DNA from: an uncultured Variovorax sp.
GTDB taxonomy: Bacteria; Pseudomonadota; Gammaproteobacteria; Burkholderiales; Burkholderiaceae
Length of the DNA: 19,560 bases
Assembly (NCBI GenBank): GCA_946478645.1
Contig: CAMLCW010000051.1
Coordinates: forward strand, 1 to 19,560
Direction of reading: 5' to 3'
Positions 1 to 8,732 of this stretch are shown piece by piece. The position numbers were made by a program, and so were the translations under genes. Numbering within the stretch: the stretch's first letter is position 1; each line of letters begins with the position of its first letter. The notes under the pieces were generated by a model. That model did no database searches. It saw nothing but the letters and a program-made list of their open reading frames with translations, and had not been told where the DNA came from.

Positions 1-757
1 GCGGCTGCGCCACGCCGTCGATGGTGAAGTCGGCGTTGAAGATCTTGTGGCGGCAATGCTCGCTGTTGGCCTGGGCGAACATCATCAGCTCGACGTCGCT
101 CGGGTTGCGCCCGAGCCGCGTGAAGGCCTCGACCAGGTAGTCGATCTCGTCCTCGGCGAGCGCGAGCCCGAAGCCGGTGTTGGCCGCCACCAGCGCCGCG
201 CGGCCGCCGCCCTGCACGTCGACCAGCGCCATCGGCTGGGCCGGCAGTTCGCTGAACAGGCTCGCGGCCTGCTCGACGTTGGCGAGCACCGATTCGGTCA
301 TGCGGTCATGCAGCGGCCCGGCCACCGCGGCCAGCGCGTCGCCTTCGAGCACCGGGGCCTTGCCGATCAGCGGCGCCTTGAGCTTCAGGTGGTATTGCGT
401 GACCCGCTCGACGCGGCGCAGTGCCAGGCCGCAGTTGTGGGCGATGTCGGTGGCCTTGGAGGCCCAGGGCGAGACCGTGCCCAGGCGCGGCGTGACGACC
501 ACCGAGGCGGCGGCCTTGGCGGCCGGCGCCTCGAAGGGTTCGCCGTAGGTCAGCAGCGCCCCGAAGCGCTCGCGGGCCGCGGCGTCGAGCGCCGCGTCGG
601 TCACCACGAGGTGCACGAAGCGCGCCGAAATGCCCTCGATGCGCGGATCGATGGCCGCCAGCTTCGGCAGCAGCTGCCGCGCGCGGAAATCGCTGAGTGC
701 GCTGCCGCCCTCGAACAGGGTTACGACGGGGAGGGCTTGGGGTGCGGGCTGCGTCAC
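1..757 (-). CDS. purL: Phosphoribosylformylglycinamidine synthase, N-terminal part (cut by the window edge)
   Basis: PurL is the large cytoplasmic FGAM synthase, which converts FGAR, glutamine and ATP to FGAM in the fourth step of purine synthesis. About 252 codons are visible and the reading frame is open to base 1; the family is about 1,300 residues, so roughly four fifths lies off the left edge. The N-terminal region reads [17 protein letters not shown], as in long-type proteobacterial PurL. Further on come the family signatures [19 protein letters not shown] and, at the edge, [10 protein letters not shown]. The start is taken as GTG at 757, which gives VTQPAPQ before the conserved region. 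An in-frame stop at 826-824 limits any upstream extension, and no ATG lies between. No clear Shine-Dalgarno is seen. The gene is divergent from map. Identity is very secure; the exact start is less so. Confidence 0.93.
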   Translation of the reverse strand, partial: MTQPAPQALPVVTLFEGGSALSDFRARQLLPKLAAIDPRIEGISARFVHLVVTDAALDAAARERFGALLTYGEPFEAPAAKAAASVVVTPRLGTVSPWASKATDIAHNCGLALRRVERVTQYHLKLKAPLIGKAPVLEGDALAAVAGPLHDRMTESVLANVEQAASLFSELPAQPMALVDVQGGGRAALVAANTGFGLALAEDEIDYLVEAFTRLGRNPSDVELMMFAQANSEHCRHKIFNADFTIDGVAQP

Positions 758-842
758 GGTCGGATGGTGGCCTCGAGGGCCGCGTTGGAGGTCAGGATCG
801 AGGCGGACGGCCGCTGACTGGGGTCATCCGCGTTAACCCGGA

Positions 843-870
843 ATTTTAGGCCAACGCCGGGCCGCCCCAA
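843..870 (-). promoter_or_regulatory. Candidate sigma70 promoter for purL
   Basis: On the minus strand, TTGGGG (870-865) is followed after 16 bp by TAAAAT (848-843), a five-of-six match to the -10 consensus. Transcription would begin near 836, giving a leader of about 80 nt before the GTG at 757. The -35 match is weak, so this is a candidate only. Confidence 0.35.
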
Positions 871-877
871 GTTGGTC

Positions 878-916
878 GCCCCCCTCGGGGGGCAGCGGGG
901 ACACGAAGTGCCCCGC
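878..916. repeat. GC-rich double-hairpin intergenic element
   Basis: Two inverted repeats lie back to back between the divergent genes purL and map. The first is GCCCCCC (878-884) facing GGGGGGC (887-893). The second is GCGGGG (895-900), one unpaired A, CAC (902-904), loop GAA, then GTG and CCCCGC (908-916). A further GGGGGC run follows at 920-925 and could pair alternatively with the first C-run. It resembles GC-rich intergenic repeats that I recall as common in Comamonadaceae genomes, but no second copy is present here, so its repeat status is inference. Because it lies between divergent genes, a terminator role is not required. Confidence 0.5.
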
Positions 917-944
917 GTTGGGGGCAGGCTGATTCACTGAATGG

Positions 945-950
945 GATAAT
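945..950 (+). promoter_or_regulatory. Candidate -10 box of map, leaderless arrangement
   Basis: GATAAT (five of six to TATAAT) lies 7 nt before the map ATG at 958. Transcription would then begin at or one base before the start codon, and no Shine-Dalgarno is present. No convincing -35 was found: TTGGGG at 918-923 is 21 bp upstream. A similar layout occurs at def. Confidence 0.45.
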
Positions 951-957
951 TCGGGCC

Positions 958-1782
958 ATGAGCATTACCTATAAAGACGCGGCGGGCATCGAAGCCATGC
1001 GCGTCGCCTGCCGCCTGGCCTCCGAGGTGCTGGACTACCTCACCCCCTTCGTCAAGCCCGGCGTCACCACGAATGAAATCGACCGGCTGGCCGCTGAATA
1101 CATGGCCAGGCAGGGCACCACCTCGGCCACGGTGGGCTACATGGGGGCGAGCAGCGTGCCGTTCCCGAAGTCGCTCTGCACCTCGGTGAACCACGTGGTC
1201 TGCCACGGCATTCCCAATGACAAGCCCTTGAAGAAGGGCGACATCATGAACATCGACGTCACCGTCATCAAGGACGGCTGGTTCGGCGACAACAGCCGCA
1301 TGTTCGTCGTCGGCGACGCCTCCATCGCGGCCAAGCGCCTCTGCGCGCTCACCTTCGAGGCGATGTGGCACGGCATCCTGCAGGTGCGCCCCGGCGCCCA
1401 CCTCGGCGACATCGGCCATGCGATCCAGAAGTTCGCCGAGGGGCACGGCTTCTCGGTGGTACGCGAGTTCTGCGGCCACGGCGTCGGCCAGCGCTTCCAC
1501 GAGGAACCGCAGGTGTTGCACTACGGCCGCCCCGGCACGCTCGAGGAGCTCAAGCCCGGCATGATCTTCACGATCGAGCCCATGATCAACGCCGGCCGGC
1601 GCGAGGTGAAGGAAGACTTCAAGGGCGGCAAGTACGACGGCTGGACCATCGTCACGCGCGACCACTCGCTCTCGGCCCAGTGGGAGCACACGGTGCTGGT
1701 CACCGAAACCGGCTACGAGGTGCTGACGCTGTCCGAAGGCAGCCCGCCCCTGCCCTCGTTCGTCGCCGCCACCAAGACCTGA
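958..1782 (+). CDS. map: Type I methionine aminopeptidase
   Basis: This cytoplasmic metalloprotease removes the initiator methionine from new proteins once the formyl group has been taken off. The 274 residues match the usual length of bacterial type Ia enzymes (E. coli 264). All expected active-site residues are visible: H83 in VCHGIP, metal ligands D100 (NIDVTV) and D111 (GDNSRMF), H174 (GHGVGQRFHEEP, with H181), E207 (FTIEPM) and E243 (QWEHTV). The ATG at 958 gives the normal N-terminus with no extension. There is no Shine-Dalgarno, and the GATAAT box just upstream suggests a leaderless message. glnD begins 21 nt downstream on the same strand; map and glnD are also neighbours in E. coli. 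The deformylase gene def, the preceding step of the same pathway, lies about 15 kb away in this window. Confidence 0.97.
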   Translation: MSITYKDAAGIEAMRVACRLASEVLDYLTPFVKPGVTTNEIDRLAAEYMARQGTTSATVGYMGASSVPFPKSLCTSVNHVVCHGIPNDKPLKKGDIMNIDVTVIKDGWFGDNSRMFVVGDASIAAKRLCALTFEAMWHGILQVRPGAHLGDIGHAIQKFAEGHGFSVVREFCGHGVGQRFHEEPQVLHYGRPGTLEELKPGMIFTIEPMINAGRREVKEDFKGGKYDGWTIVTRDHSLSAQWEHTVLVTETGYEVLTLSEGSPPLPSFVAATKT

Positions 1783-1803
1783 GAAATTGAGCGCGCCACG
1801 GCC

Positions 1804-4410
1804 GTGATCGAACCCGCCAAGCTCGACGTTGCCACGCTGCGCGAGAACTATCGCGCCAGGAAGCTGGCGCTCTTCGACACCCTGCGCTTCGCACGCGCGC
1901 CCACGCGCAGCGTGCATGCCGTGCTGCGGCAGCTGTCCGCGCTGGCCGACCGTACCTTGTGCACGCTCTGGAACGAGGCGGGCTTCGGCAACGCGCTGGC
2001 GCTGGTCGCCGTGGGCGGCTTCGGCCGCGGCGAGCTGTTTCCGTATTCGGACGTCGACGTGCTGCTGCTGCTGCCGCCCGACGGGCAGGACGGAGGCATC
2101 GAACCGTCGCGCATCGAGGCCTTCATCGGCCACTGCTGGGATGCGGGCCTCGAGATCGGTTCGAGCGTGCGCACGCTCGACGAATGCCTGGCCGAAGCCG
2201 AGAAGGACGTCACGGTCCAGACCTCGCTGCTCGAGGCACGCCTCGTCACCGGCGACAGGAAGCTCTTCACCACCTTCTGCGGCCGCTTCGCCGAGGCCAT
2301 CGATCCCGAGGCGTTCTTCGTGGCCAAGTCGCAGGAAATGCGCCATCGCCACCAGAAGTACGACAACACGCCCTACGCGCTCGAGCCCAACTGCAAGGAA
2401 TCGCCGGGCGGCCTGCGCGACCTGCAGACCATCCTCTGGATGACCAAGGCCGCGGGCTTCGGCAGCCGCTGGGACGATCTGGCCAAGAACGGCCTCGCGA
2501 CGCCGTTCGAGGCGCAGCAGATCAAGCGCAACGAGGCCCTGCTCTCGCTGATCCGCGCCCGTCTGCACGTGATCGCCAACCGGCGCGAAGACCGGCTGGT
2601 GTTCGACCTGCAGACCGCCGTGGCGGCGACCTTCGGCTACGAAGGCGAGTCGCAGCGCAAGGCGAGCGAGGCGCTGATGCGGCGCTATTACTGGGCGGCC
2701 AAGGCGGTCACGCAGCTCAACCAGATCCTGCTGCTGAACATCGCCGAACGGCTGCAGCCGGCCGACGAGCATCAAACGCCGATCAACGAGCGCTTCTACG
2801 AGCGCGCCGGCCTGATCGAGATCGCCAGCGACGACCTCTACGAGCGCGAGCCGCACGCCGTGCTGGAGACCTTCCTGCTCTACCAGAAGACCATCGGCGT
2901 CAAGGGCCTGTCGGCGCGCACGCTGCGCGCGCTCTACAACGCTCGCCACGTCATGGACAGCCGGTTCCGCAACGATCCGGCGAACCACCAGACCTTCATG
3001 CGCATCCTGCAGCAGCCCTACGGCATCACGCATGCGTTCAGGCTGATGAACCAGACCTCGGTGCTGGGGCGCTACCTGCGGGTGTTTCGCAGCATCGTCG
3101 GGCAGATGCAGCACGACCTGTTCCATGTGTACACGGTCGACCAGCACATCCTGATGGTGCTGCGCAACGTGCGCCGCTTCTTCATTGCCGAGCATGCGCA
3201 TGAATACCCGTTCTGCTCGCAGCTCGCCGCGGGCTGGGACAAGCCCTGGATCCTCTACGTGGCGGCGCTGTTCCACGATATCGCCAAGGGCCGCGGCGGC
3301 GACCATTCCACGCTCGGCGCGCGCGACGTGCAGCGCTTCTGCAGGCAGCACGGCATTTCGCGCGAGGACGCGAAGCTGATCGAATTCCTGGTGGCCGAGC
3401 ACCTCGTGATGAGCCAGGTGGCGCAGAAGCAGGACCTCGGCGACCCCGACGTGATCGGCGCCTTCGCCAGGCGCGTGGGCAACGAGCGCTACCTCACGGC
3501 GCTCTACCTGTTGACGGTGGCCGACATCCGCGGCACCTCGCCGCGGGTGTGGAATGCCTGGAAGGGCAAGCTGCTCGAAGACCTCTACCGCTACACGCTG
3601 CGCGCACTCGGCGGGCGCATGCCCGACCCCGACGCCGAGGTCGAATCGCGCAAGCGCGAGGCGCTGGTGCAGCTCGCGCTCCATGCGCAGCCCTTCGAGG
3701 CGCACAAGGCGCTCTGGGACACGCTCGACGTGCGCTACTTCATGCGCCATGACGCCAGCGAGATCGCGTGGCATGCCAAGCAGCTGTCGCGCTTCGTGCC
3801 GCCAGCCAAGGTGCCGGTCGACCCGAAGGCGCCGCCGATCGTGCGGGCGCGGCTGTCGCCGGTCGGCGAGGGCCTGCAGGTGGTGGTCTACACGCCCGAC
3901 CAGCCCGACCTGTTCGCGCGCATCTGCGGCTACTTCGACCAGTCGTCGTTCAGCATCCTCGACGCCAAGGTCCACACCACGACCAACGGCTACGCGCTCG
4001 ACACTTTCCAGATCGTGACGACCTTCATGCCCGATCACTACCGCGACCTGATCAACATGGTCGAGGCCGGGCTCGGCCAGACGCTCACCCAGGCCGACGA
4101 ACTGCCCGCACCGAGCGTGGGGCGGGTGTCGCGGCGCGTGCGCAGCTTCCCGATCAAGCCGCGCATCAGCCTGCTGCCCGACGACAAGGCGCAGCGCTGG
4201 CTGCTCAACATCTCGGCCAGCGACCGCGCCGGGCTGCTGTATTCGGTGGCGCGCGTGCTCGCGCGGCACCACCTGAACCTGCAGCTCGCCAAGATCACGA
4301 CGCTCGGCGAGCGCGTGGAAGACACCTTCCTGATCAGCGGCCCCGAACTGCAGGGCCAGAAGACGCAGCTCGCGATCGAGACCGAGCTCATGGACGCGCT
4401 GGAAGCCTGA
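1804..4410 (+). CDS. glnD: Bifunctional [protein-PII] uridylyltransferase/uridylyl-removing enzyme
   Basis: GlnD is the glutamine sensor that attaches UMP to, and removes it from, the PII proteins (GlnB/GlnK), and so controls glutamine synthetase and nitrogen-regulated transcription. At 868 residues it is close to E. coli GlnD (890). Domains in order: nucleotidyltransferase with [20 protein letters not shown] at about residues 71-90 (D83 and D85 are the expected metal ligands); the linker region; an HD hydrolase domain with [14 protein letters not shown] (H491, D492) for uridylyl removal; and two C-terminal ACT domains starting near residues 690 ([15 protein letters not shown]) and 799 ([17 protein letters not shown]), which bind glutamine. 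Nothing essential is missing. The start is GTG at 1804, 21 nt after map, without a strong ribosome site, so cotranscription with map is likely. Confidence 0.97.
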   Translation: MIEPAKLDVATLRENYRARKLALFDTLRFARAPTRSVHAVLRQLSALADRTLCTLWNEAGFGNALALVAVGGFGRGELFPYSDVDVLLLLPPDGQDGGIEPSRIEAFIGHCWDAGLEIGSSVRTLDECLAEAEKDVTVQTSLLEARLVTGDRKLFTTFCGRFAEAIDPEAFFVAKSQEMRHRHQKYDNTPYALEPNCKESPGGLRDLQTILWMTKAAGFGSRWDDLAKNGLATPFEAQQIKRNEALLSLIRARLHVIANRREDRLVFDLQTAVAATFGYEGESQRKASEALMRRYYWAAKAVTQLNQILLLNIAERLQPADEHQTPINERFYERAGLIEIASDDLYEREPHAVLETFLLYQKTIGVKGLSARTLRALYNARHVMDSRFRNDPANHQTFMRILQQPYGITHAFRLMNQTSVLGRYLRVFRSIVGQMQHDLFHVYTVDQHILMVLRNVRRFFIAEHAHEYPFCSQLAAGWDKPWILYVAALFHDIAKGRGGDHSTLGARDVQRFCRQHGISREDAKLIEFLVAEHLVMSQVAQKQDLGDPDVIGAFARRVGNERYLTALYLLTVADIRGTSPRVWNAWKGKLLEDLYRYTLRALGGRMPDPDAEVESRKREALVQLALHAQPFEAHKALWDTLDVRYFMRHDASEIAWHAKQLSRFVPPAKVPVDPKAPPIVRARLSPVGEGLQVVVYTPDQPDLFARICGYFDQSSFSILDAKVHTTTNGYALDTFQIVTTFMPDHYRDLINMVEAGLGQTLTQADELPAPSVGRVSRRVRSFPIKPRISLLPDDKAQRWLLNISASDRAGLLYSVARVLARHHLNLQLAKITTLGERVEDTFLISGPELQGQKTQLAIETELMDALEA

Positions 4411-4422
4411 GACGCTGCCCGG

Positions 4423-4428
4423 CAGAAT
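4423..4428 (+). promoter_or_regulatory. Weak candidate -10 box for the diguanylate cyclase
   Basis: CAGAAT (four of six to TATAAT) ends 7 nt before the ATG at 4436, the same geometry as the GATAAT boxes of map and def. TGGAAG at 4400-4405 sits at a 17-bp spacing but is a poor -35. This could be a private leaderless promoter inside the glnD operon, or chance. Confidence 0.2.
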
Positions 4429-4435
4429 GCAGCCC

Positions 4436-5452
4436 ATGGATCCACTGCTGAGCCAACTTTCAACCTCGGTCTCGTCCGCCAGGACGCTCGAGGACCTGAC
4501 GCGCCCCATGCTCGAGATGCTCGAGGCGGTGACGGGCCTCGAGTCCACCTACCTGACCCGGATCGATGCGGAACAGGGCCTGCAGCACATCCTCTATGCC
4601 CGCAACGTGCGGCAGATGCAGATTCCCGAGGGGCTGGCCGTGCCCTGGGGCGACACCCTCTGCAAGCGCGCCCTCGACGAGGGCCGCGTCTACACCGACA
4701 ACGTCGCCGAATGCTGGGGCGACTCCGACGCCGCACGGCAGCTCGGCATCCAGACCTATGTGAGCACGCCGGTGCGCACCGACAGCGGCGGGCTGTACGG
4801 CACGCTGTGCGCCGCGAGCGCCGAGAGCCGGCCGCTGCCGGCCAACGCGTTCAACGTGCTGAGCCTGTTTGCACGGCTGATCGGCCAGCACGTGGAGCGC
4901 GAGCAGCTGCTCCAGCGCCTGACCGAAGCCAACGCCGAACTCGCCACCCGCGCCGCGACCGATGCGCTCACGAACCTGCCGAACCGGCGCGCGTTCCTCG
5001 ACGAGCTGCGCCGGATGCTGGCCCAGGCCGAGCGCGACGGCCGCGCCGTGGTGGTCGCCTTCATCGATCTCGACGGATTCAAGTCGGTCAACGACCTGCA
5101 CGGTCACGATGCCGGCGACGCGTTCCTCGTGGCCATGGCGCGCCGGCTGCAGCAAAGCCTACGCGCCGGCGACCTGCTGGCCCGCCTGGGCGGCGACGAG
5201 TTCGTGGTGGCCTGCCCGGGTCCCGCGCTCGAGGACCCGGATTTGCAGACCGCGGCCGAGACGTTCGGCGCGCGCGTCGCTGCGGCGACGGCCGGCGACT
5301 TTCCGCTGCACCACGTCGCGCTGCACTACGACGGCGCGAGCGTCGGCGCGGTGGCCGTCGATCCGCGCAGCGCCGGCGCCGACGAAGCGCTGCGGCAGGC
5401 CGACGCCGCCATGTACGCCGTCAAGCGCCGCCGCCGCGCCTCACCCGCCTGA
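4436..5452 (+). CDS. GAF-GGDEF diguanylate cyclase
   Basis: It is predicted to make c-di-GMP from two GTP, under control of an N-terminal GAF sensor. Numbering from 4436, the GAF domain spans about residues 15-155 and includes VPWGDTLCKRALDE and YVSTPV. A short helix, REQLLQRLTEANAELATRAA, leads into the GGDEF domain (about 173-335). Catalytic features look intact: FIDLDGFKSVND (D211 metal, N219 base contact), GHDAGD (D228), GGDEF at 252-256, and an RxxD product-inhibition site, RAGD, at 243-246, exactly five residues before GGDEF. There is no membrane segment, so it is cytoplasmic. An ATG at 4427 would add three residues; 4436 is preferred because of the upstream box and MDPLLSQL start, though neither has a Shine-Dalgarno. 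It follows glnD closely and overlaps the convergent phosphodiesterase by 12 bp. The GAF ligand is unknown. Confidence 0.9.
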   Translation: MDPLLSQLSTSVSSARTLEDLTRPMLEMLEAVTGLESTYLTRIDAEQGLQHILYARNVRQMQIPEGLAVPWGDTLCKRALDEGRVYTDNVAECWGDSDAARQLGIQTYVSTPVRTDSGGLYGTLCAASAESRPLPANAFNVLSLFARLIGQHVEREQLLQRLTEANAELATRAATDALTNLPNRRAFLDELRRMLAQAERDGRAVVVAFIDLDGFKSVNDLHGHDAGDAFLVAMARRLQQSLRAGDLLARLGGDEFVVACPGPALEDPDLQTAAETFGARVAAATAGDFPLHHVALHYDGASVGAVAVDPRSAGADEALRQADAAMYAVKRRRRASPA

Positions 5453-6823
5453 CGCCGCGCTCCTGGCCGACGGCAGCGCCTGCGTGCGGTGCTGATGCGG
5501 CGCCCAGAGCGGCACGCGCTCGAAGTCCTTCACCCAGCGCGGTATCTCGCCGGCCGCCAGCGGCATCGAGATGCCGTAGCCCTGCGCGAGCGTGCAGCCC
5601 ATCGCAAGCAGCGCCTCGCCGTGCGCGAGCGTTTCCACGCCCTCGGCCACGGCGGTGCGGTCGAGCGCCTTCAGCAGCGCAAGGATGCCCTGCACGATCG
5701 CACGGTCCTGCGCGCTCTCGAGCATGCCGCGGATGAAGGACTGGTCGATCTTGACCGAGTTCACCGGCAGCTGGCGCAGGTAGGTCAGCGACGAGTAGCC
5801 GGTGCCGAAGTCGTCGATCGCCACCGGCACGCCGAGGTTCTTGCAGGCCTCTACGAAATTGGCAACGACCGAGAACTTGCTGATGGCGGTGGTCTCGAGG
5901 ATCTCGAGCTCGAGCGTGCCGGCGCCCAGGCGCGGAAAGCGCGCGAGTTGCTGCGCGAGGCGATCGACGAAGTCCCAGCGCATCATGTGCTGCGGGCTCA
6001 CGTTCACGCTGATCGCGGTGCGCAGCCCCGCCGCGCGCCATTCGTGCGCCTGCCGCAGCGCCGCGCCGATGACCCAGTCGCCCATGCGTTCGGCGAGTTC
6101 GTCGCCCTCGGTCAGCGGCACGAACTGCCCGGGCTGCAGCAGGCCGCGCTCGGGATGCTGCCAGCGGATGAGCGCCTCGACGCCCACCATGACGCCGCGC
6201 TGCATGTCGACCTTGGGCTGGTAGCAAAGGAAGAACTCGTCACGCTCCAGGCCTTCCTGGATACGCCGGCGCGCCTTCACGAGCTGCTCGTCGACACGGG
6301 CTTGTGGCGCGTCGAAGTAATGCACGCGGCCGTCGCCCGCGCGCTTGGCGAGGTAGGCGGCATGGCTCGCCTGGCGCAGCGCGAGCTCGGGCGGCGGCCC
6401 TTCGGCATCGAGCAGCCGCGCGCCGAGGCTGCCCTGGAGATCGACCGTATGGCCGCCCCATTTCCAGGGCCTGGCCAGCTCGGCGAGCATGCGTTCGAGC
6501 ACCTGGTGGCATTGCGGGCTGCCGATGGCCGCGAACACCGCGGCAAACTCGTCGCCGTTCAGTCGCGCAAGCACGCCTTCGCGCGGCATCTGCGCCCGCA
6601 GGCGGCGGTGCGCCTCTTCGAGCGCGGCATTGCCGCCGGCCATGCCCAGGCGCCGGTTGATCTCGGCGAAGCGGTCGAGGTCGATGAAGCACGCCACCGT
6701 GCAGCGCCTGCCCTCGCGCGCCCAGCCGGCGATCAGCGGACGCAGCACCTCGTCGGGCGGGAGGCGCTTGAAACCCGCATCATGCAGGTCCGTAGCCGGG
6801 GAGCGTGGTGGTTGGAGCGACAA
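5441..6823 (-). CDS. EAL c-di-GMP phosphodiesterase with degenerate GGDEF domain
   Basis: This cytoplasmic 460-residue protein has a GGDEF-like domain (about 41-170) and an EAL domain (about 185-435). The EAL half looks active in hydrolysing c-di-GMP to pGpG: E216-A-L, N274 (SVNVSPQ), E310 (LEILETTAI), D337 and D338 (IDDFGTGYSS), K358 (VKIDQSF), E394 (AEGVET) and Q414 (AQGYG). The GGDEF half is probably not a cyclase: the signature is NGDEF (89-93), the usual GHxxGD is GMAGGN with N65 in place of Asp, and the RxxD site is absent. Such domains can instead bind GTP and tune the EAL domain. No sensor domain precedes it. The start is uncertain: TTG at 6823 is the best in-frame codon, an upstream stop lies at 6877-6875, and no ATG or Shine-Dalgarno is available. 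It is convergent with the cyclase gene. Confidence 0.9.
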   Translation of the reverse strand: MSLQPPRSPATDLHDAGFKRLPPDEVLRPLIAGWAREGRRCTVACFIDLDRFAEINRRLGMAGGNAALEEAHRRLRAQMPREGVLARLNGDEFAAVFAAIGSPQCHQVLERMLAELARPWKWGGHTVDLQGSLGARLLDAEGPPPELALRQASHAAYLAKRAGDGRVHYFDAPQARVDEQLVKARRRIQEGLERDEFFLCYQPKVDMQRGVMVGVEALIRWQHPERGLLQPGQFVPLTEGDELAERMGDWVIGAALRQAHEWRAAGLRTAISVNVSPQHMMRWDFVDRLAQQLARFPRLGAGTLELEILETTAISKFSVVANFVEACKNLGVPVAIDDFGTGYSSLTYLRQLPVNSVKIDQSFIRGMLESAQDRAIVQGILALLKALDRTAVAEGVETLAHGEALLAMGCTLAQGYGISMPLAAGEIPRWVKDFERVPLWAPHQHRTQALPSARSAASGG

Positions 6824-6901
6824 GAGGCGGTGGCTGGAAGACTCGATCGATGGAATGCGATGGGCGGTGGCTGCTTACGTTCGCATGGGACTCGCTACAC
6901 C

Positions 6902-6932
6902 TTGACACCGGCGAGCACCGCGAAATCATATT
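6902..6932 (+). promoter_or_regulatory. Candidate sigma70 promoter for pgm
   Basis: A perfect -35 hexamer, TTGACA (6902-6907), is followed after 19 bp by CATATT (6927-6932, four of six). Transcription would begin near 6939, leaving a leader of about 85 nt before the pgm ATG. The leader has a very GC-rich palindromic stretch around 6950-6985. The spacer is slightly long, but the AT-rich patch stands out in this GC-rich DNA. Confidence 0.5.
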
Positions 6933-7023
6933 AGAACCCTGGGTCGGCCTGGCCGCGGCGCATGCGGCGCCGGCCGCCGCCGCATCCTTTCCTTGAAAAA
7001 TCCCCGAGCCCGAGAACCCAAAG

Positions 7024-8691
7024 ATGAGTCCTGCTTCCAAGCCATCCTGTGCCACCGCCCTCCCCGGCCAACCGGCCCCGACCGACCTGCTGGTGAACGT
7101 GCCGCGGCTCGTGGCCGCCTATTACAGCCACCGGCCCGATCCGTCGGTGCCCGCGCAGCGCGTGGCCTTCGGCACCTCGGGGCATCGCGGTTCGTCGCTC
7201 GACAACGGCTTCAACGAATGGCACGTGCTGGCGATCAGCCAGGCGATTGCCGACCATCGCAAGAAGCAAGGCATCGACGGCCCGCTGTTCGTCGGCATCG
7301 ACACGCACGCGCTTTCCACCCCCGCCTTCGACAGCGCGGTGGAAGTGTTCGCGGCCAACGGTGTCGAGTTGATGCTCTCGCAGGACGACGAGTACACGCC
7401 CACGCCCGCGGTGTCGCACGCGATCCTGCGCTACAACCGCGGGCGCACCAGCGGCCTGGCCGACGGCATCGTCATCACGCCCTCGCACAACCCACCCGAG
7501 AGCGGCGGCTACAAGTACAACCCGCCCCATGGCGGGCCCGCCGGCGGCGACATCACCTCGGCGGTCGAGGCCGCGGCCAACGGCTTTCTCGCCAACGGCC
7601 TCGAAGGCGTGAAGCGCATGCCGCTCGAACGCGCGCTGCGCGCGTCGACCACGCACCGCCATGACTATCTCAACACCTATGTCGAAGACCTCGCGCAGGT
7701 GCTCGACATGGACGCGATCCGCGGCGTGCCGGTCGAGCTCGGCGTCGATCCGCTCGGCGGCGCGGGCGTGCGCTACTGGCCCGCGATCGCCGAGCGCTAC
7801 AAGCTCGAGCGCCTGCACGTGCTGCGCGACGAGGTCGACCCCACCTTCCGCTTCATGTCGCTCGACTGGGACGGCCGCATCCGCATGGATCCGTCGTCGC
7901 CCGATGCCATGCACCAGCTCATCGGCCTCAAGGAGCGCTTCGGCATCGCCTTTGCCTGCGACACCGACCACGACCGCCATGGCATCGTGACGCGCAGCGC
8001 CGGGCTATTGCAGCCCAACAACTACCTTGCCGTGATGGTCGACTACCTCTTCACGCACCGCCCGCAATGGCCCGCGCAGGCGGCCGTGGGCAAGACGGTG
8101 GTCAGCAGCCGCATGATCGACCGCGTGGCCGCCCGGCTCGGCCGCACGCTGTACGAAGTGCCGGTGGGCTTCAAGTGGTTCGTCGACGGGCTGGTCGATG
8201 CGTCGCTCGGCTTCGGCGGCGAAGAGAGCGCCGGCGCCACCTTCCTGCGGCGCGACGGCACCGTCTGGACCACCGACAAGGACGGCATGGTGCCGGCGCT
8301 GCTCTCGGCCGAGATCGCCGCGCGCACCGACCGCGACCCGGGCGAGCGCTTCGCCGAACTGGCCGAGGCGCTGGGTCGGCCAGTGGCCAACCGCGTCGAC
8401 GCGGCGGCCACCGTCGCACAGAAGAAGAAGCTCTCGGGCCTGTCGCCCGCACAGGTCAAGTCGACCGAGCTCGCCGGCGAGAAGATCGAGCAGGTACTGA
8501 GCCACGCCCCCGGCAATGGCGCGGCCATCGGCGGCCTGAAGGTGGTGACCGAGAACGGCTGGTTCGCGGCGCGGCCCTCGGGCACCGAGGACATCTACAA
8601 GATCTACGGCGAGAGCTTCAAGGGGCCGGAGCACCTGGGCCGCATCCTCGAAGAGGCGCAGCAGCTGGTCGACAAGGCGCTGGCCGGCTAG
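7024..8691 (+). CDS. pgm: Phosphoglucomutase (alpha-D-glucose phosphate-specific)
   Basis: This enzyme interconverts glucose 1-phosphate and glucose 6-phosphate in the cytoplasm, linking glycolysis with glycogen and nucleotide-sugar synthesis. It belongs to the alpha-D-phosphohexomutase superfamily, and its 555 residues compare with 546 in E. coli Pgm. The four signature loops are present: the phosphoserine loop [20 protein letters not shown] with the catalytic serine at S154; the magnesium loop DTDHDRHG with D313, D315 and D317; the sugar-binding GGEESAG at 398-404; and the phosphate-binding [14 protein letters not shown] from residue 517. FGTSGHRG near the N-terminus is also typical. The [17 protein letters not shown] form of the serine loop points to Pgm rather than phosphomannomutase. 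It is monocistronic here: the upstream neighbour diverges and the downstream one converges. The ATG at 7024 has only a weak ribosome site. Confidence 0.96.
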   Translation: MSPASKPSCATALPGQPAPTDLLVNVPRLVAAYYSHRPDPSVPAQRVAFGTSGHRGSSLDNGFNEWHVLAISQAIADHRKKQGIDGPLFVGIDTHALSTPAFDSAVEVFAANGVELMLSQDDEYTPTPAVSHAILRYNRGRTSGLADGIVITPSHNPPESGGYKYNPPHGGPAGGDITSAVEAAANGFLANGLEGVKRMPLERALRASTTHRHDYLNTYVEDLAQVLDMDAIRGVPVELGVDPLGGAGVRYWPAIAERYKLERLHVLRDEVDPTFRFMSLDWDGRIRMDPSSPDAMHQLIGLKERFGIAFACDTDHDRHGIVTRSAGLLQPNNYLAVMVDYLFTHRPQWPAQAAVGKTVVSSRMIDRVAARLGRTLYEVPVGFKWFVDGLVDASLGFGGEESAGATFLRRDGTVWTTDKDGMVPALLSAEIAARTDRDPGERFAELAEALGRPVANRVDAAATVAQKKKLSGLSPAQVKSTELAGEKIEQVLSHAPGNGAAIGGLKVVTENGWFAARPSGTEDIYKIYGESFKGPEHLGRILEEAQQLVDKALAG

Positions 8692-8708
8692 CGGAAACCT
8701 GCCCGTCC

Positions 8709-8728
8709 GCCCCGCCCTGCGGCGAGGC
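8709..8728. terminator. Possible bidirectional hairpin between pgm and the aldo/keto reductase
   Basis: An eight-position stem with one C-A mismatch (8709-8716 against 8721-8728) closes a CTGC loop in the 41-bp gap between two convergent genes. It has no T-run on either strand, so it is not a classical intrinsic terminator. It may still mark or protect the 3' ends. Confidence 0.3.
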
Positions 8729-8732
8729 TCGG

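Noticed and set aside
47..817. 256-codon open frame on the plus strand at the left edge
   Set aside because: The minus strand of the same region encodes unmistakable PurL motifs running off the edge; the plus-strand frame is its shadow.
934..4548. 1,204-codon open frame on the minus strand opposite map and glnD
   Set aside because: Its translation is low-complexity, rich in Arg, Ala, His, Val and Glu, and has no domain. It is the antisense shadow of two certain genes in GC-rich DNA.
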